Part shown: one piece after another, positions 11,252 through 23,470 of the stretch
Layout of the letters: each line of letters opens with the position of its first letter
How positions within the stretch are numbered: position 1 is the stretch's first letter
Source of the DNA: Sequoia sempervirens
Lineage: Eukaryota > Streptophyta > Pinopsida > Cupressales > Cupressaceae
Reading direction: 5' to 3'
Length of the DNA: 64,000 nucleotides
Assembly (NCBI GenBank): GCA_007258455.2
Contig: VDFB02193867.1
Span: 566,059,179 to 566,123,178, forward strand
The notes under the pieces: model-generated
The model's input: the letters and a program-made list of their open reading frames with translations, nothing else
Database searches by the model: none
Told to the model about the DNA's origin: nothing
Program-made: the position numbers and the translations under genes

Positions 11252-11256
11252 ACATT
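11252..11256. repeat. Target-site duplication ACATT, right copy
   Basis: Matches 4361-4365 exactly. Removing 4366-11256 rejoins the Tat element frame as ...EYCCT-LKSYFP.... Confidence 0.9.
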
Positions 11257-12239
11257 GAAATCTTATTTTCCCCATTCACATTACTACCCAGGAGTAGAAA
11301 TGGGACCACCTCATACATCATCATCCCATTCATCCACCAATGCACTAGCTACCATATCCACTCCATCATCCACATCTGATTCCACCATTACCAAAGTTCA
11401 GATCATTGACAAGGGGTGTGGTGAATATGAAATGCATACAACTTTGAACATTGAAACCATGAAACCCCCACCACATACATACAACCAACCTTCTCAGTCT
11501 ATATCAAAGGAAGAAGAGAAGATGATCACTTTGAGCTCTCGGAATGTGGGATCCAACACCTTCTTCTCTCTTGGGTTAAGACAAGACACACCAGAAGATG
11601 ACATCATCCAATGGGTATATCATGAGGAACCTAAACCCTCTCCCCCTTTGAAATAACATTTCCAAGATACCTATAATTTCCCTGGCCCTCTAAGTTTCTA
11701 GTGAAACACAATTATCGGGGGGGAGGCCTTGGTGTAGAAGAACAAGGAAGACGACAATCGATAGACACTTCTGTGCATCCAAGAAATTTGGGCTTGGGCT
11801 ATGATATCAAACAAAATGGTCCTATAGCATCATCTAGTGCCTCTAACAACATCAGTGTGGACAACGGTCTCCTCAAAGACATACTAGAAGAAGAATCTAT
11901 CATACACATGTATGATGATGTGGATGACGTAGACCTTTCTTCCATGTTTGAATGCTACACCATTAGCTTATCTCTTCACCATCCTAAATTCATAGACTGG
12001 GACCTACATGGTAGCACACCTATTGACACCTTTCCCTCAATGGATACATATATACATCTTATGGGATTGGGGGAGGATGAATTCTCTAACTATAAAAGTA
12101 CTAATAAGAAAAATAAAAAAGGGTCACCTAGCGAAAACCTCTCTGAGGCACTTCTTGAATTTGAAAAAGTAAAAATAAAGGGTGTATTTGACAACAAAAA
12201 AACCTCAATGAGGCGTTAGAAGATGGGGACATTCATCTT
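11257..12239 (+). pseudogene. Protease-RT linker region of the Tat polyprotein
   Basis: Two open stretches (to ~11655 and 11701-12219) in related frames encode a Ser/Thr/Pro-rich part (ALATISTPSSTSDSTITK) and an acidic part (HMYDDVDDVDLSSMFECYTI). Tat and Ogre-like polyproteins commonly carry a long, poorly conserved segment between protease and RT. No catalytic motif is seen. A stop at ~11654 and a break after 12219 interrupt it. Confidence 0.6.
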
Positions 12240-13179
12240 CCCCTTGTGGGAACTCAAATATTTGAATGATTATCCATTCTGATCGAGGAAATGCAAGAAA
12301 TAAATTTGGGAACTGAAGAGGATCCAAAAATCACATATGTAGCCAAATCACTATCAAAGGAAGAGTAATCTACCATCACCCAACTTCTCAAATAAGGTAT
12401 CGTCAATTTTGCATGGTCATATTCAGATATGCCAGGTCTTGATCCTACTCTAGTAGTACATCACTTGAATGTACATCCAAATGCTAAACCTGTCAAGCAG
12501 AAGCTCAAGAAAATGCATCCAAGTTGTTTTACTAGTCAAGAAAGAGTTAGAAAAGCTATTAGAGGTTTTATTTATAAGACCAATTGACTACTTTGATTGG
12601 ATATCTAACATAGTGCTAGTTGCCAAGCCAAATGAGAATATCAGGGTTTGCACAGATTTTTGGGACCTCAACAAAGCCTGTCCTAAAGATGATTCCCCCC
12701 TACCAAACATTGACATGTTGGTTGATTTAACTATAGGGAACAAGATGCTTTGCCTCATGGATGGATTCTTTAGATATAATCAAGTCATAATTGCACCTGA
12801 AGATCAACATAAAACAACCTTCAGCACACCTTGGGGCACATTTTGTTACAACATCATGCCCTTTGGCCTCAAGAATACGGGGGAAACCTACCAACTTGCC
12901 ATGGCTGTCATCTTTCATGATCTCATTCACATTACAATGGAAGATTATGTTGATGATCTATTGGGAAAATCCAAAGCAAGGGAAGAACATCCAATGATCC
13001 CGAAGAATATTTTTGAGTGTCTAGAGCACTATAAACTACAGCTAAATCTGAAGTGTTTCTTTGGGGTCACATCAGGAAAACTATTGGGTTTCATCATCTC
13101 CAAAAGATGCATAGAGGTTGACCTAGAAAAGGTCAAGGAAATCATGGATATGCCTCCACCTCATAATCTAAAGTAGTTG
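12240..13179 (+). pseudogene. pol: Reverse transcriptase of the Tat element
   Basis: The N-terminal motif DMPGLDPTLVVHHLNVHP (near 12428-12480) lies in one frame and the rest in another, with a frameshift at about 12520. The palm motifs follow in order: IRVCTDFWDLNKACPKDD, LCLMDGFFRYNQ (catalytic Asp kept), TTFSTPWGTFCYNIMPFGLKN, and MEDYVDDLLGKS (the YVDD box, near 12940). The thumb segment GKLLGFIISKRCIEVDLEKV closes the domain. It would copy genomic RNA into cDNA in the particle. Inactive here because of the frameshift and upstream stops. Confidence 0.9.
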
Positions 13180-13749
13180 AGGAGCCTCCAAGGTAAGCTA
13201 TATTCCATTTGATGGTTTATCGCTCAATTAGTTGAAAAATTCCAATCATTCAATCATCTCCTAAAAAAAGATACCACCTTCAAGTGGGATCAATAGTGTC
13301 AACTTGGTTTCGACAAAATCAAAGAGTATTTGGCTCATCTGCTCATGCTTATGCCACCAATTCTTGGTAAACCACTCCTGTTGTATATTTTTGCTACTTT
13401 AGTTGCACTAGGGGCACTATTAGCATAGCATGATTAGTCATTAGAGGAACATACAATTTGCTACATCAGTTGGACCCTAGTTGGCTATGAGCTCAATTAT
13501 TCGCCAATGGAAAAAGCTTGTATGGTTGTGGTCTTTAGCTCACAAAAGCTTCAACACTATATGCTTAATCACCCAGTGAAGTTAATCTCCAAGGTTGATC
13601 TGCTCAAATATTTGTTATCCAGAACAACTCTGACTAGTCACAAGGCTAAGTGGGTCATGCTATTGAGTGAATTTGATATAGAATATGTGGATTGAAAGGC
13701 TATTAAAGGGCAAGTGATAGTTGATCATCTAACAAATGCTCCCCTAGTA
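13180..13749 (+). pseudogene. pol: Gypsy-type RNase H of the Tat element
   Basis: Connection and RNase H region: FKWDQ, then LLLYIFATLVALGALLA, TLVGYELNYSPMEKACMVVV, and KWVMLLSEFDIEYVD. These are the familiar landmarks of the RT-linked gypsy RNase H. In-frame stops lie near 13295, 13425-13440 and 13695. The first acidic position appears lost (YIFAT where an Asp-like position is usual). Confidence 0.75.
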
Positions 13750-14160
13750 GATGCCTATCCTTTGGTAACTAAATTTCCTGATGAAGAGGTCTTCATAGTA
13801 TTAGAAGTGGCCACATGGAAACTCTACTTTGATGGGTCATACACACACAATGGAGTGGGGGCAAGAATCTTCTTTGTCACTCCCTAAGGTGATTTCATCC
13901 CAAAGTCATCCAGATTGGCTTTTCCATGCATGAATAACATCGCAAAATATGAAGGTCTCCTTATTGGCCTTAGAATTGCAATCCAATGGAGCATTACTCG
14001 CTTGAGAGTCTTTGGCAATTCCCAATTGATAATCAAACATGTTAATGATGAGTTTCTAACAAAAGATGACAAGCTATTACCTTATAAGTGCATGGTGGAT
14101 GACTTCAAAAATTATTTGACTTCTATCCAGTTTGACCAGATTCAGAGAATGTAGAGAAAA
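13750..14160 (+). pseudogene. pol: Second (archaeal-like) RNase H of the Tat element
   Basis: WKLYFDGSYTHNGVGARI (near 13815) gives the first Asp in the FDGS box. NNIAKYEGLLIGLRIA (near 13930) gives the Glu, and LRVFGNSQLIIKHV (near 14010) sits where an Asp is expected (GDSQ) but has Asn. A second RNase H after the RT-linked one is the defining trait of Tat-lineage gypsy elements. One stop lies at ~13887 and another at ~14152. Confidence 0.85.
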
Positions 14161-15560
14161 GTAGTTGATGCCATGGCCACCATTGGTTCCCTAATAGACA
14201 TGCCAAAAGATCGAACAGAGTGCGAGTTCCTAGTCGAACAACTCTTAATCCTAGCTTATGATATCCCTAAGAGTGAAATGGTGTGTGACATTGTAGGTCC
14301 TACGTCATCATGGTATCATGATATTTACACCTACCTTCATGATAACATCTTACATCCCGACCTTACACGCAACCAACAAAAATATTTCATCCAGCACACA
14401 TCTCGTTACATTTTCATACATGATACGCTTTATTGTCATGGGTATGATGGAGCCCTTCTCAGGTGTCTAAATGATACCAAAGCTCACACTACATTAATGA
14501 AAGTACATAGTGGTGTTTGTGGGGCCCATTCAAATGGCATAGCACTAGCTAAAATAATTCTCAAAGCAAGTTGCTACTTACTGGAGAATGATTCTTTCTA
14601 GTTTGTCAAGAAATGCCTACCTTGCTAGCAACACGTGGATTTGATACATGCTCCTGCTCAGGATCTGTAGCCTCTAGTAGCACCATTGGCCTTCTCTCAG
14701 TGGGGTTTTGACTTAATCGAAAAGATATACCTCCATCCTTTGACGACCACACCTTCATAATCACTGACACTAAGTACTTGACCAAGTGGGTGGAAGCAAT
14801 GCCACTCTCTCAAATCATAGGTATTCAGATATCTAAATTCATCCTTTTCCATATTCTCTATAGATATGTAATCCCCTCCACCATCATCATGGATAATGGA
14901 AAACAATTCAAGAACCAGGCCATGAAACACCTTTGTGAAACATTCCACATCCAACATAGTTGGTCCACACCCTATTACCCTCAAGGTAATGGACAGGCGC
15001 AGGCCACCAATACAACTCTGATCAAGATCCTCAAAAAGGTGGTTAACAATACTAGTTGAGATTGGAACCTTCATATCCATCCCGCCCTTTGGTCCTACTG
15101 CACTTCCATCCACACCCCTACTAGAGCCACTCCATATTCTCTCATTTATGGTGCCGATGCCATCTTGCTGATTAAGGTCGAGATCCCATCACTGAGAATA
15201 TCTTTAAAGAACCTCATCAGTGATGAAGATGCTCGGGTTGCACGACTCTATCAGTTGGAACTCTTAGACAAAAAATGAATCAAAGCATATGATCACTTTC
15301 AAGCATAGCATAATTTTCTTAAGAGAATCTATAACAAGAAGGTCTATCCTCACCAATTTAGTTTTGGTAATTTAGTTCTTAAGGAGAATTAGCATACTTA
15401 ACAAGACTGAGAAAATAAAGGGAAGTTTGAAGCAAATTGGTTGGGTCGTTATGTCATCATAAAAAAATAAGGATCAGGGCCATATAGACTTGCCATGCCT
15501 AAAGGAGATCCCCTTGAGGAGCCTATTAACATCATGCATCTAAAAAGGTTTTACACTTAA
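14161..15560 (+). pseudogene. pol: Integrase of the Tat element
   Basis: An H2C2-type N-terminal part is recognisable (MKVHSGVCGAHSNGIALAK, then FVKKCLPC). The catalytic core follows after a frameshift near 14750: FIITDTKYLTKWVEAMPL, TIIMDNGKQFKN (second Asp), and HSWSTPYYPQGNGQAQATN, where the usual catalytic Glu is replaced. The C-terminal part runs to ~15558 (GPYRLAMPKGDPLEEPINIM, then HLKRFY). Integrase joins the cDNA to host DNA. Stops near 14600, 14670, 15058, 15279 and 15390 show it is dead. Confidence 0.85.
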
Positions 15561-17955
15561 GTTAGCTAGGGTATCCTATCTTGTAAAAAATCCAAAAAAG
15601 GTAAAAATTTGACAAAAATATCAAAAAAAGTCAAAAAATCAAAAAATAAAAATAAAATAAAATAGTAAAGAGAAATAATTCATCCTATGGTGAAAACCAC
15701 CCATGGTGGCACCTTGGATAAGTACATTTGGTGAAAACCTGGTCACAGGCACCATTTGTAAAAGGCTTAATCATTATCTACCATGCATCTTAATTACTGT
15801 ATGCTTCCACCCATCCTGATCTCATATGCTATCATCTTGTTGATTCTAACTTTCCATCCACATCTTGTTATCCTGTCGCTTGGTATATTTTGGTTCAAGA
15901 TCATTGGATGATCTTCATCTACTATCCATACTTTTGATCTTTCATCCAAATCTGAGCTTGTGGCATCCACCCTTGTCAGTTCAGTCTCGTGTCTCCATCT
16001 AGGTGTCCTTGATCATGTCAGTCTTCATTTAGATCTCATCCTGTCATGTCGGTCTTTTGGTCTTGTTTTGTCTCTCATCTTTGGTATTTTTCAAACTACA
16101 TTTCCCTTATTCTTTCACATAGGCAAGGTTGATCAGTTGATCTACCGTCGAGGCTTTTTTCCATCCGGTTTTTCATCCTTCATCACTTGTCTCCACTGTC
16201 CTCTTTCCACTTTTATACATGGTCTTTTCTTGAACTACGAGGGCTTTGTGCTTTCATGTAGGCAAGGCTAATATTTGATAAGACCCCAAGCCCCTAGTTC
16301 TTTAGGGTGTGTCAGTCTTGCATCTTGTCTCTCATTTTTTGTGTTGTGTCATCAAGTATGTCCTTATCTAGCTAGTTATTCACAAATGGGATCCACTTGT
16401 ATCAGGAGATTCAGTTAGTTTTGAAGGCTCCTGCATCATATAGATCTTTTAGTTTTGTATCCATATTTTTTCTTAATATGATGCATCCTTCCTAACATAC
16501 CTCATCAATCTCATCCACCCTCTCGATCCTATGGAAAAGGACATTTGAAATTGATTGTGATCTTTTGATACTTTTGGATTCTTTTTTATCATTTGAGCTT
16601 CCTATCATGCCTTGTCAAGATCGCCATGGTTTATCATATTATGGTGTGTTTTAACAGGTTAACATAGGGGAATATCTTGATCTTTCATTTGTTGATGTTT
16701 GCTTGGTTGTCCTGCATAGTGCCCACCAAAACCCCTAAGGTCTTTTGTTATGATGGGGCATCCTTTTGTGCTTGTAGTTATCCCAATACCTGGCCTGACC
16801 AAAGTCATCGCGACTTTGGGGTGTTGGGGTAGCCTCCTTGTTTGTTGTGTTTTATTTATGCATGAGACATGAATTGGCCTTGTTTTTTCATACCTTGGTG
16901 TCTTGTGTCTTGTGCTACAGCAAAAATAAATGCTCTTAAAAATGACAAATCACATTAGGATTGCATTTCATTTTCCATTCCATTGCATTGCATGTATCCT
17001 CTATCCCTGCTCTATCCAACCCATGACCTATGATTTTGGTTGTGCAAACATTCATCTCCCCATCTCCCTTTCTTCTCAGGATTCCTATGGTTCCTGACAG
17101 GTGTAGTTTCACACCCATCATCCCTTTATTGTATAAGCTAAAACAAGCATGATCCACAAATAAAGTTAACATACTGTCCGCTTCCATCATTATGCAAACC
17201 CTTATTTACACTCATGTTCCTGTTGCATTTCATTTACCTATTAGTGTTTGTAAGGAATCTAATTGCATCTCATACTACATTCTAGGCTCATGTGCATTAT
17301 CATGTCATAATCATTTCAGTTTTTTTGATTACTTTTAAATGGTTATTCTAAACATCTTAGATCCATTTCAATATCATTTCATTGCATTAGCATTTTCACA
17401 ATAGTCCATTTCATTAATATATAACACATCACATGCATCGCCACCTACATCACAACATTGTTAGATCAATATACATAGCATATAATGTCATAAATAATCC
17501 ATCTCATCCTATATCATAAACATGAATTATCATCATAAGCATATATGTACATCACACCCATATAGGGATCAACTTAAATCATCATCAACATCATCCATAA
17601 TAAAATCCTCCATATAAGCATAAACATACATCATCATAAACATATGCATGCATCACATCATCATGGTAAAATCACATACATACACGTGCATAAATAAATC
17701 ATCCATCGCATGATTACAACATAGTTTCAATAGGGGCTATCACATATCATGTAAAATCTCAAAATATAATGTCCATCACATGATCCATAATAAATTCCAT
17801 CACATCATTAAAATAAATATCCATCATATACATCCATAATAATCAAATAAATACAAGTACAAGGCTCTGAATCAAATATGATCTCTATCTCTCTATACTA
17901 TGCACCCATCCTGCACTTGTTGAAAATCAGAATCATGCCATCCTTGTCCTCTCTA
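15561..17955 (+). other. Non-coding 3' region of the Tat element, between integrase and antisense gene
   Basis: Starts with an A-rich stretch (15585-15665), then T/C-rich and 'catcat'-rich DNA. No convincing gene: the few open frames (for example 15960-16271) match nothing I recognise. Long non-coding 3' regions are typical of Tat elements. Confidence 0.6.
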
Positions 17956-20460
17956 CTATGTGTTGGCCACATCTGACCTCTTTGGTGAGTCTGGCACTAC
18001 CCCTATATACAGAGAGGTCTCTTGATAGCTACTATATCCTAAGGTGTGTGTCGCCACTGAGTAGGACAATGTCAGCATTTGTGGCACCTCTTTGACATAG
18101 GGAGGTACATGTTGTGTATGATCTGGCACTGCTGTGTAGTAGGCCATCATATAGTAGTTGGACTCCCTCATCTACTCATCTCTCTCTATTTCCTGATACC
18201 TAGATAAATCTCGCTCTTCCCTATACTTGTCCTAAAATTTGGTTATGGATCTCCTCTCATGTACCCACACATCCTGTGCCAACAGCAACTAACCAACCTT
18301 TGCCTGCAACTGAGACACCTACTCTATCATTCTATCCCTCTCCTCCTGCATGGCCTATATATGTTCCTGCATGACATCCATCTCCCTCTATAGTGTCTAC
18401 ACCTCTTCCCCTGTCTCTCCCCCCTCACCATGCATGGTATGTGCCTGGGCCTATGTTGAATCCCTCTCTCTCCACTACCTATACCTATGCCTACACTGCA
18501 TACCTCTCTCTCTCTCTCTCTCCAATATTTGTATATGTTCCTGCATTCCGTCCCTCTCATCCTGCATGGTCTATACCTATACCTCAACTACATCCCTCTC
18601 ATGTTGCAATGTCTACATTTTTCCTACTAATGCATCCCACTCACCCTGCAAAGTCCATACCTGTGCCTCTGCTACATCTCTCTCACCCCACAAGGTATGA
18701 ATCTGTGTCATCATCACCTCCTCTCTCCCCAACACCAAACCTACCTCCCCAACTATCTGCTTTGTCATCTCTACTCTATCACAAATCTCGTCTCACTCCC
18801 ACCTCAAATTAGTCCTCTCCCTCAGCAGCCCCTCCACCTATCTCCTCAAATCCTCCATGTCCCTCTCCACCTCCGCCAAGGCCTCTGAAGATACCTAGTC
18901 TATTGACCCTCCAAGCTCCTGTTGTCCCCTATCCTGTAGGATGGTAACCTCAGCCTACAATTTTTCTTGCTCCCACCTCACCTTGACCAGCTCGTCATGC
19001 TCTCTAGACATCTCTACCTCTAGCTGAGTCACCTCTCCTGATAAACTACCAACCTCATTCTACAATCCATCCCTCTCTGCTAGTACCTCCATCTCAGGAT
19101 TGTCTCTCTCCTCCTCTACCTCGGCCTCCTCCTGGTCTCTCCTTCGATGTCCTCCTCTCCTCCTCACTCTCTTCTGCTAACCTCCTCCCTCAACCTCCTA
19201 CTATCCTCTCCCCTATTGATCTCCTACCCCAACTACCTCCTGTCCTCTCCTCCGTTGTCCTCTCCTCCCTCTCCTTTGTCTAGCTAGTCTCATCTCATCC
19301 TTTGAACCAAAACCAAGTTCCTCTACAATTAGCTCCACCATCGTAATATGAGTTAGTCAGTGACGAGCCCACCACATAGAGAACCTCATTTTCACCCCTG
19401 CATCTGCTCTCTCTCCTCTCCTACCAGGATACTATACCTCTTGAATCCCCTCCCACTACTACCTCATGAACTTGGCAGTAATCTTCTCCACCCATGGTTA
19501 CTCTTGTGTGATGCATCTAAATCTTTGTGGCCCTACAAGGATGTCTTATTGAACTCGATATTGTCTCTACACTCTGTCTAGCCTGTGTAGCTCTACTATG
19601 TAGGGCTCTCTCCTAATCAAATAGGATATGGCACAAAAGTATCCTCTATGTCTCTCCTCATCTCTTCTCCATCCATAAAATTTCCATGTCATGTATGGCC
19701 TTCACACTATCTAATCCTCCTGTAAATCATCCAGCACCCTCCTCCATCTATCTAGATGCCCAATGCCTGAATTATGAAATAACCATCCGTACTCTAGGCC
19801 ATACCAATATGCCATTGGTAGTGTCAGATCTTGCTCCCCTCCTACCACCACTCCTGGCCTAGCCACATTGATGTTCTCCTAGACCCACACTTGTAACATC
19901 ATAACCTATGTAACATTGAGTGCACCTCGATAGCACACCATATGCATATCTCAGTATAGTTGAGCCAACATGCATGGACCCCATGCAAACTCCCCCTACC
20001 TCTACTCCACGATGTGTCTAACAACCTCCATGAAATTGAGGCTGCAAAATCATCCACTCCTATCTAGTATCAAGAGCCCACTAATCAAACCATAGAGGTT
20101 TAATGGAAATGCAGGTACTCCCAACCCTAAACATCTATCTATATCCAAATCCATCCCATGAAGCAGTAAGTCCTCTAGCCCAAAAAGTACCCATAAGATC
20201 TAGTCCAACTGCTCTCCCTATGATCTCATCCAACTCACCAAATGGCCTACTATAGGTAGCTGCAGGATCCTCCACATGTCCTCCAAGGTGATCGTCATCT
20301 CCCCTGTCGGGAGGTGAAATGTTGATGTCTTTGAATCCCATCTCTCTATCAAGGTTTTCAATAGTGCTCGATGTGCTCTAGCATTTGGGTACCAGCATGT
20401 GAAGTAGACTTGCTCATGATAATGCCTCATGGTCCCCCCTATTCATTGCCACTATGGCCG
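17956..20460 (-). pseudogene. Antisense plant-mobile-domain (PMD) gene inside the Tat element, decayed
   Basis: Read on the minus strand from ~20430. The domain start is clear: LIERWDSKTSTFHLPTGEMT followed by ITLEDMWRILQLPIVGHLV, the hallmark N-terminal block of the plant mobile domain family (the MAIN/MAIL1-type 'aminotransferase-like' domain, known from host genes and from transposons). After a frameshift near 20230-20340 it continues YSRPFGELDEIIG. Further down come WKFYGWRRDEERHRGYF and VELHRLDRV-RQYRV (~19650-19560), again as in that family. The last ~1.3 kb (19300-17956) is purine-rich on this strand and would encode a charged, Arg/Glu-rich, probably coiled-coil tail. Many stops; no intact protein. 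PMD genes are known to have been captured by Mutator-like and Ty3/gypsy elements, so its antisense position between integrase and 3' LTR fits capture. Confidence 0.75.
18504..18522. repeat. (CT)n microsatellite
   Basis: Short uninterrupted CT run inside the pyrimidine-rich stretch that is the reverse strand of the coiled-coil tail of the PMD gene. Confidence 0.8.
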
Positions 20461-21201
20461 CCTCTATAAACATCTGAACACCTCTCCCACATCTGCAAGC
20501 TCCCAAACCACTGTATCCACACCACACAACGTGTTAGTCATTTAAACAATTTCTTCATCTCTTTCAATTTCATCCTTGCCCTGGGTTGTCTTCTCAACAT
20601 TCTTCCCCAACCTAAATGATGTTCCAGAAATGTGTGCAACATGTTTTCCTACCCTAAATGATGCAAAATAAAATAAATCCAAAAGGAGAAATACACAAAA
20701 CACCACCTCAAGATTAGCCTAGTTAGACTTGAACAAAACAAAGATGAGAACAAGTAGATTACCTTGCCTATGTCAATTTGTTGGTTGGACCTTTGACATT
20801 AATTTTTTTTGTGTTCTCCTTGATGGCAAGTGACCTAAAATGATATGCACAATGATGTGGATTCAATGAAGAATGCAATGGTGGAGTTGGGTATTTTTGA
20901 TAAGTGCATGAAAGGGATGCAATATGAGCTTCAAGAGCACAACAATGGTGAATGAAAATGCTTGAAAAAATGATTGTGAGTAATGAGAGCTTGAATTGTG
21001 AATGTGAATGAATGTGAATGTTTATGTAAATGAGACTAAAAGTCCTCTATTTTAGGGGAAGAGTCTCTAGAGAAATGAATGGCCAGGATTAAGCCACCAT
21101 GGACAAGATGAAGGGTTGTGCTGAGTTGAGGACTCACGAGCCCTCACATCTTTCCATGTGGTAAATGAGGTGGAAAGGGGGAGTGCGAGGTGGAGGTACT
21201 T

Positions 21202-21519
21202 GAAAGTACCTTGGGATTGAGAAGATTTCCTCAAAAAGGAATTTTTTGTCCCCATGTGGGGAGGATGTGACACATGAGAAATTTTGGAATTCCTCAATAA
21301 TCCTAATGGGAAAGATAGAAACATTTGAGCAATAAATGTGAATTTTTAATTCACATGATTGGAAGTACCTTAAGGATATGACAAGGTCTCCTCATAAAGG
21401 AAGTCCTTGTCCCATGTGAGAGATGTGAAACATGAGGAATTTTAGAATTCCTCAACAACTCACATGGGGAAGAGGAGAACCTTGGGGAAATAAATGTGAA
21501 TTTTTAATTCACATGGGGA
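21202..21519. repeat. Degenerate 159-bp tandem duplication
   Basis: 'gaaagtacctt' at 21202 and 'ggaagtacctt' at 21361, and 'aataaatgtgaatttttaat' at 21331 and again at 21490, are each 159 bases apart. Each unit also contains a 'gtccccatgtgg/gtcccatgtgag' block and a 'ggaattcctcaa' block. Confidence 0.8.
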
Positions 21520-22843
21520 AGAGATTGTCTAGGCCAAATGAAGAAATCATTTATGAAGGTTGACTTGGAGGAATACCATAAATGGAAAGAGGATTAGATT
21601 AGTGTTGTGCAAACAGGTGATTAGGGAAGCTAATGAAGGATTAGAAGCAAGTGACAAAATATGGAGGATGTGACATTAATCCTGATTAATTAATATCAAT
21701 GGAGAATATGAAATAAATGAATGAAGGGGATGAATTTGACCATATGGGAGTGGTCAAATTTGGATTTCTACAAAAAAGAGTCATGGCATGTCAAACTACG
21801 ATGTATTTTTGCATTGTTACATAGATAAAACCATCTTTCGATGAGCCCTCGAGGCCACCTAGGTCGATCCTTTAAGGTTCGTCGCATCAATCATAATAAA
21901 TCAAACATTGTCAACTTAGACACAAATAGTCATCAAAACATTAGACAATCCATGCATCAACAAGGAAAACAAGTCAACAAAGTGACCTTGTCAACTCAGT
22001 CAATTGTCAAAATAGTGAATAATATTAAACCAACCTAAAGGATTAAACTAGTCAAACTTATGTCTTATACAATATGCATCCTTCCTAAAAACAAGCATTG
22101 TCATTAACCAATTTTTTGTCATTCTACTTACATAGGTGGTCACATGATCGAAACCAAACTTGATGTCTTATATGACATGTTTCCTCCTTGAAACTAGGCT
22201 TTCAACAAATAAACAACTTGTCAATCACCTAGTCAATTAAACATCAAACAATCAAACTTTTGGAAAACACAGTGAATAGTTGTTGACCTTATGGTATGTT
22301 GTCTTATTTTTTTCTTGATTTTTCTTTGAGTTAGGTTACTAGCTTCCTAAAGAATGTCCCATGAAAGATTTAGAGGAGTGATGATGTCTTTTCTTTTACT
22401 ATTGTAAATGTAGATTGTCTTGGCAAAAATACTGGGGCAACTTTGGCCCTTAGTATGAGTTAGAACATTCCTTATCTGCGACTATCTGTTTTACAAGTGG
22501 ATGACCTTGCACACCTTAGTCTATGTCATACCATGGTGTTTGTTGTCCATTTGTGCCATTTTACCACCCAATAATGATTAATGCATGGCCTATTATGTAT
22601 TTGGAAAAATATTGAAGATTATTCTTTTGTGCTAACATCCTTGTCTTTCGCGCTAACATTTATTCTATCCTTCATCCTCTAGTCTTCTCATCTATTTCAA
22701 GAGAATACTCATGTTCTTTGAACTCGCATGTCCTCTTGAGGGGGAATACCACTACCTCCATGTCATCCTTCCTCATCCTATTTACTTTGGGGCATAATTT
22801 TAACTAAATTTCTTTGACACAATGTGATAAACTGCATTGTATC

Positions 22844-22857
22844 AAAAAGGGGAAAAA
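22844..22857 (+). other. Polypurine tract of the Tat element
   Basis: AAAAAGGGGAAAAA directly upstream of TGTAGACTC. This is the plus-strand priming site expected just before a 3' LTR. Confidence 0.85.
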
Positions 22858-22926
22858 TGTAGACTCTAAAAACTATCCTAGACCTACGACTCCTCAATTC
22901 TACATCATTTCCTCTTTTGTCTTTGG

Positions 22927-23359
22927 TAATTAAATAATTTTAATTATTTAATTACATCACTGATTAAGCCCCCTTCTTTCTAAAATTAAATAAATTCTTA
23001 TTTATTTAATTTTTATACCACTTTCCACTATAATTAAATAATTATTTTAATTATTTAATTATTCATTATCTTATTCTATTATAAATAAAATAAATTTTAT
23101 TTATTTAATTTGGTCCACTCTCTTGAATTTTGAATTAAATCATTATTTAATTCAAAAGGTCCTCTTTGTCACATTTTTCTATAATTAAATAATGATTTTA
23201 ATTATTTAATTATTCATTGGCCACCCAGATTAAATATTTTTTATTATTTAATCTCCTATCACCTCTTTGTCCATGCCAATCTTATCTTTCACATCAAGTC
23301 TCTATATATCCATGTCTCAATTAACCTCCACCCTTGATTAAATTATTTATAATTTAATC
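22927..23359. repeat. Cluster of at least seven AT-rich inverted repeats in the U3 of the Tat LTR
   Basis: Perfect-armed palindromes lie at 22927-22954 (13-bp arms, 2-nt loop), 22982-23013 (14, 4), 23030-23062 (15, 3), 23128-23157 (13, 4), 23181-23213 (13, 7), 23227-23254 (10, 8) and 23336-23359 (11, 2). An imperfect one is near 23082-23110. All share an ATTAAAT/ATTTAAT core. They are separated by C-rich spacers with CCACT-, GGTCC- or CTCC-type words. They stop 112 bp before the TATA box. Confidence 0.9.
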
Positions 23360-23470
23360 TTGATCATCTATCCTTATCATTTTCCCTAACCTAGTACATA
23401 CCCCATCTTTCATTCTTGTCCATTGATTATTGACATCCAATCTTTACCCTTAATTCAAAATTGTCTTTCC

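Larger units (their letters stand above)
20461..22857 (+). other. Non-coding region between PMD gene and 3' LTR
   Basis: No gene seen. The part next to the PMD gene (20461-20800) would hold that gene's promoter if it was ever expressed. It is followed by a degenerate tandem duplication (21202-21519), a CAA/TCAA-rich part near 21880-22260, and the polypurine tract. Confidence 0.55.

Noticed and set aside
15960..16271. 103-codon open frame after the Tat integrase
   Set aside because: Phe/Leu/Ser-rich with no motif, in T/C-rich non-coding DNA; length is compatible with chance.
18350..18888. Plus-strand Ser/Pro/Leu-rich frames in the CT-rich part
   Set aside because: They are the opposite strand of the charged coiled-coil tail of the antisense PMD gene; no independent support.
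22927..23359. CRISPR-like repeat-spacer array
   Set aside because: The repeats are palindromes of varying length with short AT cores, in a plant LTR with a TATA box. There are no constant repeats or cas genes.
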